DNA from: Aquibium microcysteis
GTDB taxonomy: Bacteria; Pseudomonadota; Alphaproteobacteria; Rhizobiales; Rhizobiaceae
Direction of reading: 5' to 3'
Length of the DNA: 64,000 bases
NCBI RefSeq assembly: GCF_014495845.1
Contig: NZ_CP061080.1
Span: 1,539,001 to 1,603,000 of the forward strand
The position numbers and the translations under genes were made by a program. Shown in pieces: positions 32,101 through 39,884 of this stretch; positions within the stretch are counted from its first letter, which is position 1; each line of letters opens with the position of its first letter. The notes beneath the pieces were generated by a model. The model saw only the letters and a list, made by a program, of their open reading frames with translations, ran no database searches and had not been told where the DNA came from.

Positions 32101-33417
32101 ATGGCGAACACCGAAGACCTCATCGCCGGCGTGCAGGCCGCCATCGAGCGTGACAGCGACTGGGTGATCGGCCTGACCCGCGACATGGTCCGCATTCCCT
32201 CGGTCAACCCGAAGTTCGAGCCAGATCCGCAGATCAACCGCGAGGCCGACGTCCAGGCCCTGCTGGAGCCGATCCTCGGGGAGCAGGGCTTTGCCACCGA
32301 ACAGTGGGACGCCCTGCCGGGACGGCCGAACCTCGTCGGCGAATGGGCCGGCTCGGAGGAGAAGAGCCTGATCCTCTGCGGCCACATCGACGTGGTGCCT
32401 GTCGGCGCACTGAAGGACTGGTCGGTCGATCCCTTCGGCGGCGAGATCGTCGACGGGCGGCTCTACGGCCGGGGCGCCATCGACATGAAGAGCGGTGTCG
32501 CCGCCTGCATCGCGGCCGCCCGCGCGATCCGTCAGGCCGGCATCACGCTCGACGGGCGGCTGGCGATCCACTCCGTCGTCGACGAGGAATCCGGCGGCTT
32601 CGGCGCCATGGACGCGGTCAGACGCGGCAAGCTGGCGAAGGCCGTCCTCGTCGCAGAACCGACCTGGGGCGACGTGCTGCCCGCCGAAGGCGGCCTCGAA
32701 TGGGTGCGCGTCACCATCCGTGGCCGCACGGCGCACGCGGGATGGCGCTACAACGAGATCTACCCGCAGGCGCACGAGGCCGGCCGGCTCGAACCGGGCG
32801 TCAACGCGATCGAGCTCGCATCGCGCTTCCTCACGGCGCTGCGCCACTACGAACTCGACCGCGCCCGCGCCCGCTCGCATCCGCTGGTGCCGCTCGGCGT
32901 CAACACGATCAATCCAGGCGTGATCCACGGCGGCGCCGGACTGGGCGCGAATGGCCTGCCGAACATCATGACGAACCCGGCGATCATCCCGGACGTCGCG
33001 GTGATCGATCTCGACATGAAATTCCTGCCGAACGAGAGCGCGGCCGAAATCCGCCGCGACTTCGAGGCCTTCGTGCATCATTTCGCCCAGACCGACGCCT
33101 GGATGCGGACCACCCCGCCGACGGTCCAGTGGGAACTCGGCGGGCTGCACTTCCCGCCGATGAACACGCCCGTGGACCATCCGCTCGTCGGGTCGCTCGT
33201 GGCGCGCAAGAGCGCCATCGGCAAGCGGCCCGCCATCAAGGGCTTCGTCGCCGTCTGCGACGCCGCCCACTATGCCGGCGCCGGCGCCGACGGCGTCATC
33301 TTCGGCGCGAGCGGCGACGGATTCCACGGGATCGACGAGTATGTCGACGTCGAATCGCTCGTCGAGACGACCAAGGTCATCGCCGCGAGCATCATCGACT
33401 GGTGCGGCGTCCGCTGA
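32101..33417 (+). CDS. M20-family deacylase (ArgE/DapE type)
   Basis: A 438-residue co-catalytic metallopeptidase-fold deacylase. First metal motif H95-x-D97 (GHIDVVP), second D128 (GRGAIDMKSG), general base E162 with E163 (VVDEESGGFG). The dimerisation domain follows (GRTAHAGWRYNEIYPQAHEA). It hydrolyses N-acyl amino acids or dipeptide-like amides in the cytosol. ATG 32101 was preferred to 32083 because AAGGA lies seven bases upstream of it. It follows the N-formylglutamate amidohydrolase by 46 bases on the same strand and precedes the tandem palindromes that mark the end of the operon. Confidence 0.88.
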   Translation: MANTEDLIAGVQAAIERDSDWVIGLTRDMVRIPSVNPKFEPDPQINREADVQALLEPILGEQGFATEQWDALPGRPNLVGEWAGSEEKSLILCGHIDVVPVGALKDWSVDPFGGEIVDGRLYGRGAIDMKSGVAACIAAARAIRQAGITLDGRLAIHSVVDEESGGFGAMDAVRRGKLAKAVLVAEPTWGDVLPAEGGLEWVRVTIRGRTAHAGWRYNEIYPQAHEAGRLEPGVNAIELASRFLTALRHYELDRARARSHPLVPLGVNTINPGVIHGGAGLGANGLPNIMTNPAIIPDVAVIDLDMKFLPNESAAEIRRDFEAFVHHFAQTDAWMRTTPPTVQWELGGLHFPPMNTPVDHPLVGSLVARKSAIGKRPAIKGFVAVCDAAHYAGAGADGVIFGASGDGFHGIDEYVDVESLVETTKVIAASIIDWCGVR

Positions 33418-33438
33418 GCGGACGTCTCGCCATCCCCC

Positions 33439-33580
33439 GGTTCGGCATCTGCGGCGTGGATGCCCGAGTTTGGAACTGGTTCGGCATCCGCAGGGCGGAT
33501 GCCTTGACCTAGGGTTGGTTCGGCATCCGCCCTGCGGATGCCTGGACCTCGGTTGGTTCGGCATCCGCCGGGCGGATGCC
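33439..33580. repeat. Four tandem palindromic units at convergent gene ends
   Basis: Four copies of a 26-base palindrome (GGTTCGGCATCCGC..GGCGGATGCC type) lie at 33439-33464, 33478-33503, 33517-33542 and 33555-33580, a period of 39, 39 and 38 bases. Each can fold into a GGCATCCGC/GCGGATGCC hairpin; the spacers (about 13 bases) share TTGACCT/TGGACCT. Copy 1 is the most diverged, while copies 2-4 differ at only two or three central bases. The array fills the gap between the M20 deacylase and livM stops, and copy 4 abuts the livM stop codon. It is likely a bidirectional terminator or a REP-like element. Confidence 0.85.
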
Positions 33581-34588
33581 TCAGGCCGGGCGCTTCAGCC
33601 GCCCGGTCAGCCCGGCCCAGGCCGCCTGGATCATGCCCACGAGACCGCTCGGATAGACCAGCATCACGACGATGATGAGGACGGCGGTGATCATCGGCCG
33701 CCAGGCGCCGAAGTCCGCCATCGCCTCGGCGAAGATGGTCAGCACGAAGGACGCGATGATCGCGCCGTAGATCGTGCCGGTGCCGCCGAGCAGCACCATC
33801 GACAGCACGATCGTCGCCAGGCTCATGCCGAAGACGTCGATCGAGGCGTTGCGCTGGTAGGCGGCGTAGAAGGCGCCCGCGACGCCGGTGAAGAAGGCGC
33901 TCGCCGCCAGCGTGATCAGGCGCTGGCGCACCAGCGAGACGCCGCGGCTGATCGCATATTCCTCGTTGTCGCGCAGCGCCACGATGCTGGCGCCGGTCCG
34001 CGAGCGCACCAGCACGCGCAGGAAGATCGTGCTTGCGGCCAGCAGCGCGAGCGCGATGCCGAAGTAGCCGATCTTTCCGTCGCGCACCATGTTGTGGTCG
34101 AACAGGTAGAGGCCGGGGATGCGCACGATCCCCTGCGTGCCGCCGGTGATCTCCGACTGGCTGATGATCACCTGCATCACCAGCTGGGCGAAGCCGAAGG
34201 TCACCAGGATGATGTAGATGCCCTTCAGCCGCAGGATCGGGATCGTGACGAGGACGGCAGCCAGCGTCGCCACGACGCCGCTCGCGGCCAGCGCCAGCCA
34301 CGGGTCGAGGCCCGCGAGCTTGGTCAGGAGCGCATAGGCGTAGACGCCGATGCCGAACAGCGCGAGGTGGCCGAAGTTGAACACCCCGCCATAGCCGAGG
34401 CTGAGATCCCAGTTCGAGGCCACGATGGCATAGATGAAGGCCATGATAAGGATGTGGCGGCTGTAGCTGTCGGCGAAGACGAAGGGCATGAGCGCCAGCA
34501 CCGCGAGGCCGAGCACGAAGCCCGCGGCTTCGCGCTGCCACGGGGTGCGCCCCGGCGAACGGAGGTTGCGGCCGGCCGTATCCATCAT
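33581..34588 (-). CDS. livM: Branched-chain-type amino acid ABC permease LivM
   Basis: A 335-residue LivM-type inner-membrane permease with about 9-10 helices and the family hallmark LSLGYGGVFNFGHLALFGIGVYAYALL near 66-92. The coupling region is VRSRTGASIVALRDNEEYAISRGVSL. The start is an ATGATG doublet overlapping the livH stop (34585). Last gene of the livKGFHM operon. It forms the pore with LivH for a substrate delivered by the LivK-like protein; given the linked enzymes, the ligand may be an amide or amine rather than leucine. Confidence 0.9.
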   Translation of the reverse strand: MMDTAGRNLRSPGRTPWQREAAGFVLGLAVLALMPFVFADSYSRHILIMAFIYAIVASNWDLSLGYGGVFNFGHLALFGIGVYAYALLTKLAGLDPWLALAASGVVATLAAVLVTIPILRLKGIYIILVTFGFAQLVMQVIISQSEITGGTQGIVRIPGLYLFDHNMVRDGKIGYFGIALALLAASTIFLRVLVRSRTGASIVALRDNEEYAISRGVSLVRQRLITLAASAFFTGVAGAFYAAYQRNASIDVFGMSLATIVLSMVLLGGTGTIYGAIIASFVLTIFAEAMADFGAWRPMITAVLIIVVMLVYPSGLVGMIQAAWAGLTGRLKRPA

Positions 34589-35460
34589 GCCAGTCCCCGG
34601 CTGCGGCTCGAGAAGATGCCCTCCGGACGCACCATCAGCGTCAGGATCAGAACGGCGAAGAGCAGCGCCGGCGTCCAGTAGAGGCCGAAATAATAGCTGC
34701 AGGCCGCTTCGAAGAAGCCGATCAGATAGGCCGCGAAGATCGGGCCGGAGATGCTCGAAATGCCGCCGAAGACGACGACGATCAGCGCCTTCAGCAGCGG
34801 ATCGGCGCCCATCACCGGCGACATGAAGCGATAGCCGCCCATGAAGATGCCGGCGAGGCAGGCGAGCGCGGCGGCGATCGCGAAGGCAAGCCCGTAGAGC
34901 GCCGTGACGTTCAGCCCGACGAGCTGGCTCGCGTCCTCGTTCTGCGCCACGGCGCGCAGCGCCAGCCCGAGCCGCGTGCGCGTGAGAAACATCCACAGCG
35001 CGCCGAGGATCAGCGGCGTCACCACGATGATGGCGATCTGGTGCAGCGACACGCCGATGCTGCCGATCATGGTGTTGCCGTCGACCAGCGGCGGCAGCTG
35101 CTTGGAGCGCGGCCCCCAGATCGTGAGCACCCCGTTCTCGATCAGCGAGCCGGCCGCAAGCGTGGTGATGACGACGACGAGGACGAGGTTGGCGCGGCCG
35201 ATCAGCGGCCGCACCACGGTGGCCTGCAGCAGCCAGCCGACGGCTGCCGTCGCCAGCACGGCGAGCGGGAAGGCCGCGGCCGGATGCAGGCCGGTCTCGA
35301 CCAGCTGCCAGGCGAGATAGGCGCCGAGCATCATGAACACGCCATGGCTGAAGTTGAACACGCCGATGGTCGTCCAGACCAGCGCCAGCCCCACCGCCAT
35401 CATGGCGTAGAGCGAGCCCTGGAACAGGCCTCCGAACAGGATTTCCGCGAGTGCGCCCAT
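34585..35460 (-). CDS. livH: Branched-chain-type amino acid ABC permease LivH
   Basis: A 291-residue LivH-type permease with the N-terminal GGLFQGSLYAMMAVGLALVW and FNFSHGVFMMLGAYLAW segments and the cytoplasmic loop TRTRLGLALRAVAQNEDASQLVGLNV that contacts the ATPases. Start ATG 35460 lies seven bases after the livF stop; the stop overlaps livM by 4 bases. It partners LivM. Confidence 0.9.
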   Translation of the reverse strand: MGALAEILFGGLFQGSLYAMMAVGLALVWTTIGVFNFSHGVFMMLGAYLAWQLVETGLHPAAAFPLAVLATAAVGWLLQATVVRPLIGRANLVLVVVITTLAAGSLIENGVLTIWGPRSKQLPPLVDGNTMIGSIGVSLHQIAIIVVTPLILGALWMFLTRTRLGLALRAVAQNEDASQLVGLNVTALYGLAFAIAAALACLAGIFMGGYRFMSPVMGADPLLKALIVVVFGGISSISGPIFAAYLIGFFEAACSYYFGLYWTPALLFAVLILTLMVRPEGIFSSRSRGLA

Positions 35461-35467
35461 CGTCTTC

Positions 35468-36184
35468 CTAGTGCTGACCGAAATACATCGACATGATTTC
35501 GGCGTGAGCGATGCTCTCGCCGGGCTTGATCTCGGTGGCGACCGTGCCATGGTTGATCAGATAGAGCTGGCGGCTGAGCTCCAGCAGGAACTCGATGTCC
35601 TGCTCGACCACGATCAGCGGCACGCCGCCCTTCGAAATGTCCATGACCGAGGCGCAGAGCTCGTCCTTGATGCGCGGCGCGAGCCCGAGCGTCGGTTCGT
35701 CGAGGATGAGCAGCCGCGGATGGCTCATCAGCGCGGTGCCGATCGACACCATCTGCCGCTCGCCGCCCGACAGCGTGCGCACGCGCTGGCGCCAGCGCTC
35801 GCCGATCTTCGGGAACAGCGCCACGACCTTCTCGCGGTTCTCCGCCTCGTGCGGCCGCGCGCGGGCCGAATAGGCGCCGAGCGCCAGGCAGTCGGCGATC
35901 GTCAGGTCGGGGAAGATCCGGTTGCCCTGCGGCACGTGGATCAGGCCGGCGCCGACGATAGCGCGGGCGCTGCGGCCGGTGATGTCCTCGCCGTCGAACA
36001 CGATGCGCCCGGCCTTCGGCTTCAGCAGGCCCGACACGACGCGCAGCAGCGTCGTCTTGCCGTGCCCGTTCGGCCCGAAGAAGCCGACATTGCCGTGGCG
36101 GCCGGCCTCCAGCGAGATGTCGTTCAGCACGGTCACGCGGCCATAGCCGGCCGTGACCCCTTCGACCGTCAGGATGGGTGTCAC
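35468..36184 (-). CDS. livF: Branched-chain-type amino acid ABC ATPase LivF
   Basis: A 238-residue ATPase. Walker A is GPNGHGKT (37-44), with His in place of the more usual Ala; the signature LSGGERQM and Walker B LLILDEPTLGL are intact, and the switch region is IVVEQDIEFLL. The GTG start overlaps the livG stop (GTGA at 36181-36184). It powers the LivHM transporter as a heterodimer with LivG. Confidence 0.9.
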   Translation of the reverse strand: MTPILTVEGVTAGYGRVTVLNDISLEAGRHGNVGFFGPNGHGKTTLLRVVSGLLKPKAGRIVFDGEDITGRSARAIVGAGLIHVPQGNRIFPDLTIADCLALGAYSARARPHEAENREKVVALFPKIGERWRQRVRTLSGGERQMVSIGTALMSHPRLLILDEPTLGLAPRIKDELCASVMDISKGGVPLIVVEQDIEFLLELSRQLYLINHGTVATEIKPGESIAHAEIMSMYFGQH

Positions 36185-36918
36185 GCCGCCGCTCTCCGCG
36201 TGCCGAGATAGGCTTCCACGACCCGTTCGTCGGCGATCACCGCGGCGGGGTCGCCGGCCGCCAGCACCCGCCCCTGGTTCAGCACCAGGAGGTGCTGCGA
36301 CAGGCTCATCAGGAAGGTCAGGACGTGCTCGATGAGCACGATGGTGATGCCGCGCGCAGCGGTGCGGCGGATGAGCCCGATCGAGGTCTCGATCTCCGGC
36401 CGCGTCAGGCTCGACGCCGGTTCGTCCAGAAGCAGCATCTTCGGCTCCATCGCGATCGCGGTCGCCAGCATCAGGCACTTGCGGTCGAACACCGACAGTT
36501 CGCCGGCCAGGCGCCCGAACGAGCCGGCCGGCAGGCCGACGAATTCGATCGCCTCGGCGGCAATGTCGCGCGCACGGGCGGCCGGCCTGTCGGGCTTGCC
36601 GTAGCTCGCGCCGATCAGGACGTTCTCGAACACGGTCAGTCCGTCGAAGCTCGTCTCGCGCTGGAAGGTACGGGCGAGGCCAAGCCGCGCGATGGCGTGG
36701 CCGGACAGGCCGTGGACGTCGGTGCCGTCGAAGACGATCCGGCCCCGGTCGGGGCCGAACGGGATGCCGGTGATGAGGTTGAACAGCGTGCTCTTGCCGC
36801 TGCCGTTCGGCCCGGCGATGCCGAAGATCTCTCCCGGCGCCACCGTGAACGACACCTCGTCCACCGCCTTCAGCGAGCCGAACGCCTTGCAGACGCCCTC
36901 GACCTGAAGCAGGGCCAC
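36181..36918 (-). CDS. livG: Branched-chain-type amino acid ABC ATPase LivG, degenerate signature
   Basis: A 245-residue ATPase. Walker A GPNGSGKS (36-43), Q-loop in ARTFQRETSF, Walker B MLLLDEPASSL and switch His IVLIEHVLTFL are normal. The ABC signature, usually (L)xGxQ(Q)R, is replaced by LSVFDRK (141-147). Because signature motifs face the partner's Walker A, only one of the two composite ATP sites would be canonical. It lies three bases after livK and overlaps livF, so it is in the same operon. Confidence 0.88.
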   Translation of the reverse strand: MALLQVEGVCKAFGSLKAVDEVSFTVAPGEIFGIAGPNGSGKSTLFNLITGIPFGPDRGRIVFDGTDVHGLSGHAIARLGLARTFQRETSFDGLTVFENVLIGASYGKPDRPAARARDIAAEAIEFVGLPAGSFGRLAGELSVFDRKCLMLATAIAMEPKMLLLDEPASSLTRPEIETSIGLIRRTAARGITIVLIEHVLTFLMSLSQHLLVLNQGRVLAAGDPAAVIADERVVEAYLGTRRAAA

Positions 36919-36921
36919 GCC

Positions 36922-38175
36922 CTACTCCATCCAGGGCTGAAGCTTGAACTCGCCGGTGGCGTACTTGGCCGGCGAGATCAGCGTGCGCTGGCCGTCCCAG
37001 ATCTGGAAGAAGGTGATCGGGATGAAGTCGTCGCCCTGCATGGCGAGATGCGTCTCGGGGTCGAACTTGAGGCGGCCGGCCGCGACCTGCTTGTCGGTCT
37101 CGCTGATCGCCTTCATGACCGCTTCGTGATCGGCCGGGTCGCCGGCCTTCTTCAGCGCGTCGAAATAGACGTGGACCATCTCGTAGAGGCCGATGCCGTA
37201 GGTGCCGCTCTCGGCGCCGTACTTGGTCTTGAACTTGGTCGCCACTTCCTCCGCGCGCGGGTTCTTCGGCGTGGTCAGCGCCCCGCCGAGCAGGTTGTAG
37301 ACGATGCCGTTCGAATTCTTGCCGGTCAGTTCCACGAATTCCGGCACGCTCGGCGCATACTGCAGGAAGACGAGGCTCTTGGTCGGCTGCTCCATGAACT
37401 GGTTGAGGAACGAGGCCGAATTGCCGGGCAGGTAGTCGGTGTTGATGACGACGTCCGGCACGTTCTCGCGCACCTTGGCGAGAATCGAGCGCCAGTCGGT
37501 GACCTCGCCGAAAGGCACGATCTCGTCGACGGTGATGGTCCAGCCGTTCTCGCTGAAGGTCTTCTTCATGCCTTCCGAGATGGTCTTCGAATAGGCGTTG
37601 TCGGACGAGATGATGGCGACCTTCTTGTCCTTGAGCGTGATCTTGCCCTCGGCCGCCAGCTTCTCGACGAACAGCGTCACGTCGGTGTTGTAGGCGTCGA
37701 AGGACGGCGTCATCGACCAGCAGCACATGTAGTCGTCGGGTGCGGGCGCGATGATGTCCTTGGTCTGCTGCGAGGTCGCCGCCAGCATGTAGGGCATGCC
37801 GGCTTCCGCCATGTTTTCGATCTCGAAGTTCGTCAGGCTGGCATAGCCGGTCAGCATGAAATGCACGTCCGGATCGCCGAGCAGGCGCTCGACCGCGCTG
37901 GTGACGTTGCCGGCCGACTGGTCCTTGACGTCGCCGACCACGAGCTCGAACGTGTTGCCGTCGATGCCGCCGGCTGCGTTCATCTCGTCGATCGCCATCT
38001 GCGCGCCGCGCTGGAACTCCTGGCCGTCGGCGGCGGCAGGCCCCGTCAGCGGCGCGAGCAGGCCGATCTTGACGACGTCCGCGAAGGCTGGAACGCTGGC
38101 CGCGGAGAACACGGCGGCCAGCGCCGTCCCGAGGAGAATCTGGCGGATGCGGCGTTGTGCGGATCTGTGCGTCAT
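36922..38175 (-). CDS. livK: Periplasmic substrate-binding protein, LivK type
   Basis: A 417-residue periplasmic binding protein with Sec signal (…ILLGTALAAVFSAASVPAFA, mature DVVKIGLLAPLTGPAAADGQ). The type I fold is clear: AIDEMNAAGGIDG, ELVVGDVKDQSAGNVTSAVE, DYMCCWSMTP, VAIISSDNAYSK and YGIGLYEMVHVYFDAL. Close relatives bind amides or urea derivatives as well as branched-chain amino acids, and sequence alone does not decide. It is the first gene of the operon; the ATG at 38175 opens the signal peptide. Divergent from an alpha/beta hydrolase, with candidate regulatory sites between. Confidence 0.88.
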   Translation of the reverse strand: MTHRSAQRRIRQILLGTALAAVFSAASVPAFADVVKIGLLAPLTGPAAADGQEFQRGAQMAIDEMNAAGGIDGNTFELVVGDVKDQSAGNVTSAVERLLGDPDVHFMLTGYASLTNFEIENMAEAGMPYMLAATSQQTKDIIAPAPDDYMCCWSMTPSFDAYNTDVTLFVEKLAAEGKITLKDKKVAIISSDNAYSKTISEGMKKTFSENGWTITVDEIVPFGEVTDWRSILAKVRENVPDVVINTDYLPGNSASFLNQFMEQPTKSLVFLQYAPSVPEFVELTGKNSNGIVYNLLGGALTTPKNPRAEEVATKFKTKYGAESGTYGIGLYEMVHVYFDALKKAGDPADHEAVMKAISETDKQVAAGRLKFDPETHLAMQGDDFIPITFFQIWDGQRTLISPAKYATGEFKLQPWME

Positions 38176-38248
38176 GGTTTCAGTGCCCCTGTCTTTCCCG
38201 CGAGCCGGGAGTTGAAAGATTGACAATTTACGCACAAGCGTTCTTCCT

Positions 38249-38264
38249 TGAAAAGATGGTTTCA
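38249..38264. promoter_or_regulatory. Candidate operator between livK and the alpha/beta hydrolase
   Basis: TGAAA-AGATGG-TTTCA is a perfect 5-bp inverted repeat with a 6-base spacer in the 197-base divergent gap. On the minus strand TTTCAA (38248-38253) and TAAATT (38225-38230) are spaced by 17 bases and could be the livK promoter, placing the operator over its -35. The RpiR-type regulator encoded 10 kb away is the natural candidate binder. This is a prediction from symmetry and position. Confidence 0.35.
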
Positions 38265-38372
38265 TCGGTGGGCGAACATATTCGCGCACGTGGCAGGCGG
38301 CACGGCGACCGTGCCCTCACGAACGTGCAGATGCCCCCGGCGGGACGGATGGCAGCGCAGAAGGGGGTGCCC

Positions 38373-39191
38373 ATGACGATGACGCAGACGACGATCGAGA
38401 CGAGCCACGGCAGGATCGCCGTGCGGCAGAGCAGCGGCAGCGGGACGCCGGTCCTGCTCATCCACGGCAATTCCTCCTCGGGTGCGGTGTTCCGCAACCA
38501 GCTGACCGGTCGCCTTGGCGAACGCTTCCGGCTGATCGCGGCCGATCTCCCCGGCCACGGCGATTCGGCCGACGCGGTCGATCCAGACAGGACCTACAAC
38601 ATGGTCGGCTATGCCGATGCGATGACCGAAGTGCTGAAGGTGCTCGGCATCGACAAGGCCGTCGTCTTCGGCTGGTCGCTCGGCGGCCATATCGGGCTGG
38701 AGATGATCGACCGCTATCCCGGCCTTCTCGGATTGATGATCACCGGCACGCCGCCGGTGTCGCCGGCCCAGATCGGCGAGGGCTTCAAGCCGAGCCCGCA
38801 CATGGCGCTCGCCGGACAGGAGGTGTTTTCCGCCGAAGACGTCGAGAACTACGCCCGCAGCACGGCCGGCGAGCCGTTCGAGCCCTTCATGCTCGACACC
38901 GTCGCGCGGACCGACGGGCGCGCCCGCCGGATGATGTTCGAGAAGCTGGCGATGGGGGTCGGCCGCGACCAGAACGCGCTGGTGGCCGGCAGGACCCCGC
39001 CGATCGCCGTGCTGAACGGGCTCGACGAGCCTTTCGTGAACACCGACTTCGTCGAGACGGTCGTCTTTTCGAACCTGTGGGAAGGCAAGAAGCACGTGCT
39101 GGAGAAGTCGGGTCACGCCCCGTTCTGGGATTCGCCCGACCGCTTCGACCCCATCTTCGAGCGCTTCGTCGACGACATGGGCAAGGCCTGA
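38373..39191 (+). CDS. Alpha/beta hydrolase
   Basis: A 272-residue hydrolase. The nucleophile elbow is GWSLGG with S102, the oxyanion motif LLIHGNSSSG, the acid probably in LNGLDEPFVNTDF, and the base His in EKSGHAPFWDSPDRF. The ATG at 38373 has AAGGGGGTGCCC just upstream; the longer frame lacks an RBS. It has no signal peptide. Divergent from livK and so perhaps co-regulated with the transport operon, it may hydrolyse an ester or amide taken up by it. Substrate unknown. Confidence 0.85.
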   Translation: MTMTQTTIETSHGRIAVRQSSGSGTPVLLIHGNSSSGAVFRNQLTGRLGERFRLIAADLPGHGDSADAVDPDRTYNMVGYADAMTEVLKVLGIDKAVVFGWSLGGHIGLEMIDRYPGLLGLMITGTPPVSPAQIGEGFKPSPHMALAGQEVFSAEDVENYARSTAGEPFEPFMLDTVARTDGRARRMMFEKLAMGVGRDQNALVAGRTPPIAVLNGLDEPFVNTDFVETVVFSNLWEGKKHVLEKSGHAPFWDSPDRFDPIFERFVDDMGKA

Positions 39192-39292
39192 GACATTCCG
39201 CGCTCCGGCCTCCGCGCCGTACGTGCCGTCGCCGCCGTTCCTGATCCGGAAACGGCGGCGATGCGTAGGATGCCGGCAAACAGGAGGCATCC

Positions 39293-39796
39293 ATGGCTTG
39301 GTTCAGGACGGCGCTCGCGGGCGCAGTGATCGGATTGATGGCGGCCGGTCCGGCGGCGGCCCGCGACCTGCGGCTGGAAGAATTCTTCAAGGGGCGCACC
39401 AGCGCCACCGGAAGCTTCAAGGCGATCGACGGCACGTCGCGGACCTTCGAGGTCGCCCTGCATGGCGGCTGGGACGGCAAGGTGCTCGTGCTGCGGGAGG
39501 ACTTCCGCTACGCCGACGGCGAGACCGACACCAAGACATGGCGCTTCGAGAAGACCGGCTGGAACACCTACAGCGGAACCCGCGACGACGTGATCGGGCA
39601 GACCCGGGTCGTGCTGGCGGGCGACAGGGCCTATTTCAATTATCTGGTCGATCTCGATCCGGGCGAAGGCCGCAACGTCGTGCGCTTCTACGACACGCTG
39701 CAGCTGTCGGCCGACGGGCGGAGCCTGACCAACACGGCAATCGTCTTCAAGGGACCGCTGCCGGTGGCCCGCGTCCGGGTGGATTTCGAGCGGTGA
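39293..39796 (+). CDS. DUF3833 family exported protein
   Basis: A 167-residue protein with a signal sequence (MAWFRTALAGAVIGLMAAGPAAA). The mature chain starts RDLRLEEFFKGRTSATGSFK, which with DGTSRTFEV and WRFEKTGWNTYSGTRDDVIG marks DUF3833, a lipocalin-like family of unknown role. Members are often lipoproteins; here no lipobox Cys is present, so it should be soluble in the periplasm. AGGAGGCATCC precedes the ATG. It converges with the BMP operon across a bidirectional terminator. Confidence 0.8.
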   Translation: MAWFRTALAGAVIGLMAAGPAAARDLRLEEFFKGRTSATGSFKAIDGTSRTFEVALHGGWDGKVLVLREDFRYADGETDTKTWRFEKTGWNTYSGTRDDVIGQTRVVLAGDRAYFNYLVDLDPGEGRNVVRFYDTLQLSADGRSLTNTAIVFKGPLPVARVRVDFER

Positions 39797-39836
39797 AGCC
39801 GGCGTGCCGCGGCAGTCGTCGCCGGGCGGAGGACGA

Positions 39837-39863
39837 AAAAGGGCGCCCTTCCGGCGCCCTTTT
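39837..39863. terminator. Bidirectional intrinsic terminator
   Basis: AAAAGGGCGCC, a 5-base loop CTTCC, then GGCGCCCTTTT forms an 11-bp stem that ends in a T-run on the plus strand and, read in reverse, in a T-run on the minus strand. It sits between the stops of the DUF3833 gene (39796) and the BMP-type binding protein (39885) and should terminate both. Confidence 0.88.
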
Positions 39864-39884
39864 CCATTTCGGCTCTGCGGACGC

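Noticed and set aside
33439..33580. CRISPR array
   Set aside because: Only four units; the repeats are themselves perfect palindromes and the spacers are short and similar to each other, with no cas genes nearby.
35468..37726. A single 752-codon open frame running through livF and upstream
   Set aside because: Only the last 238 codons (from GTG 36184) are LivF; the upstream part is the off-frame of livG and livK.
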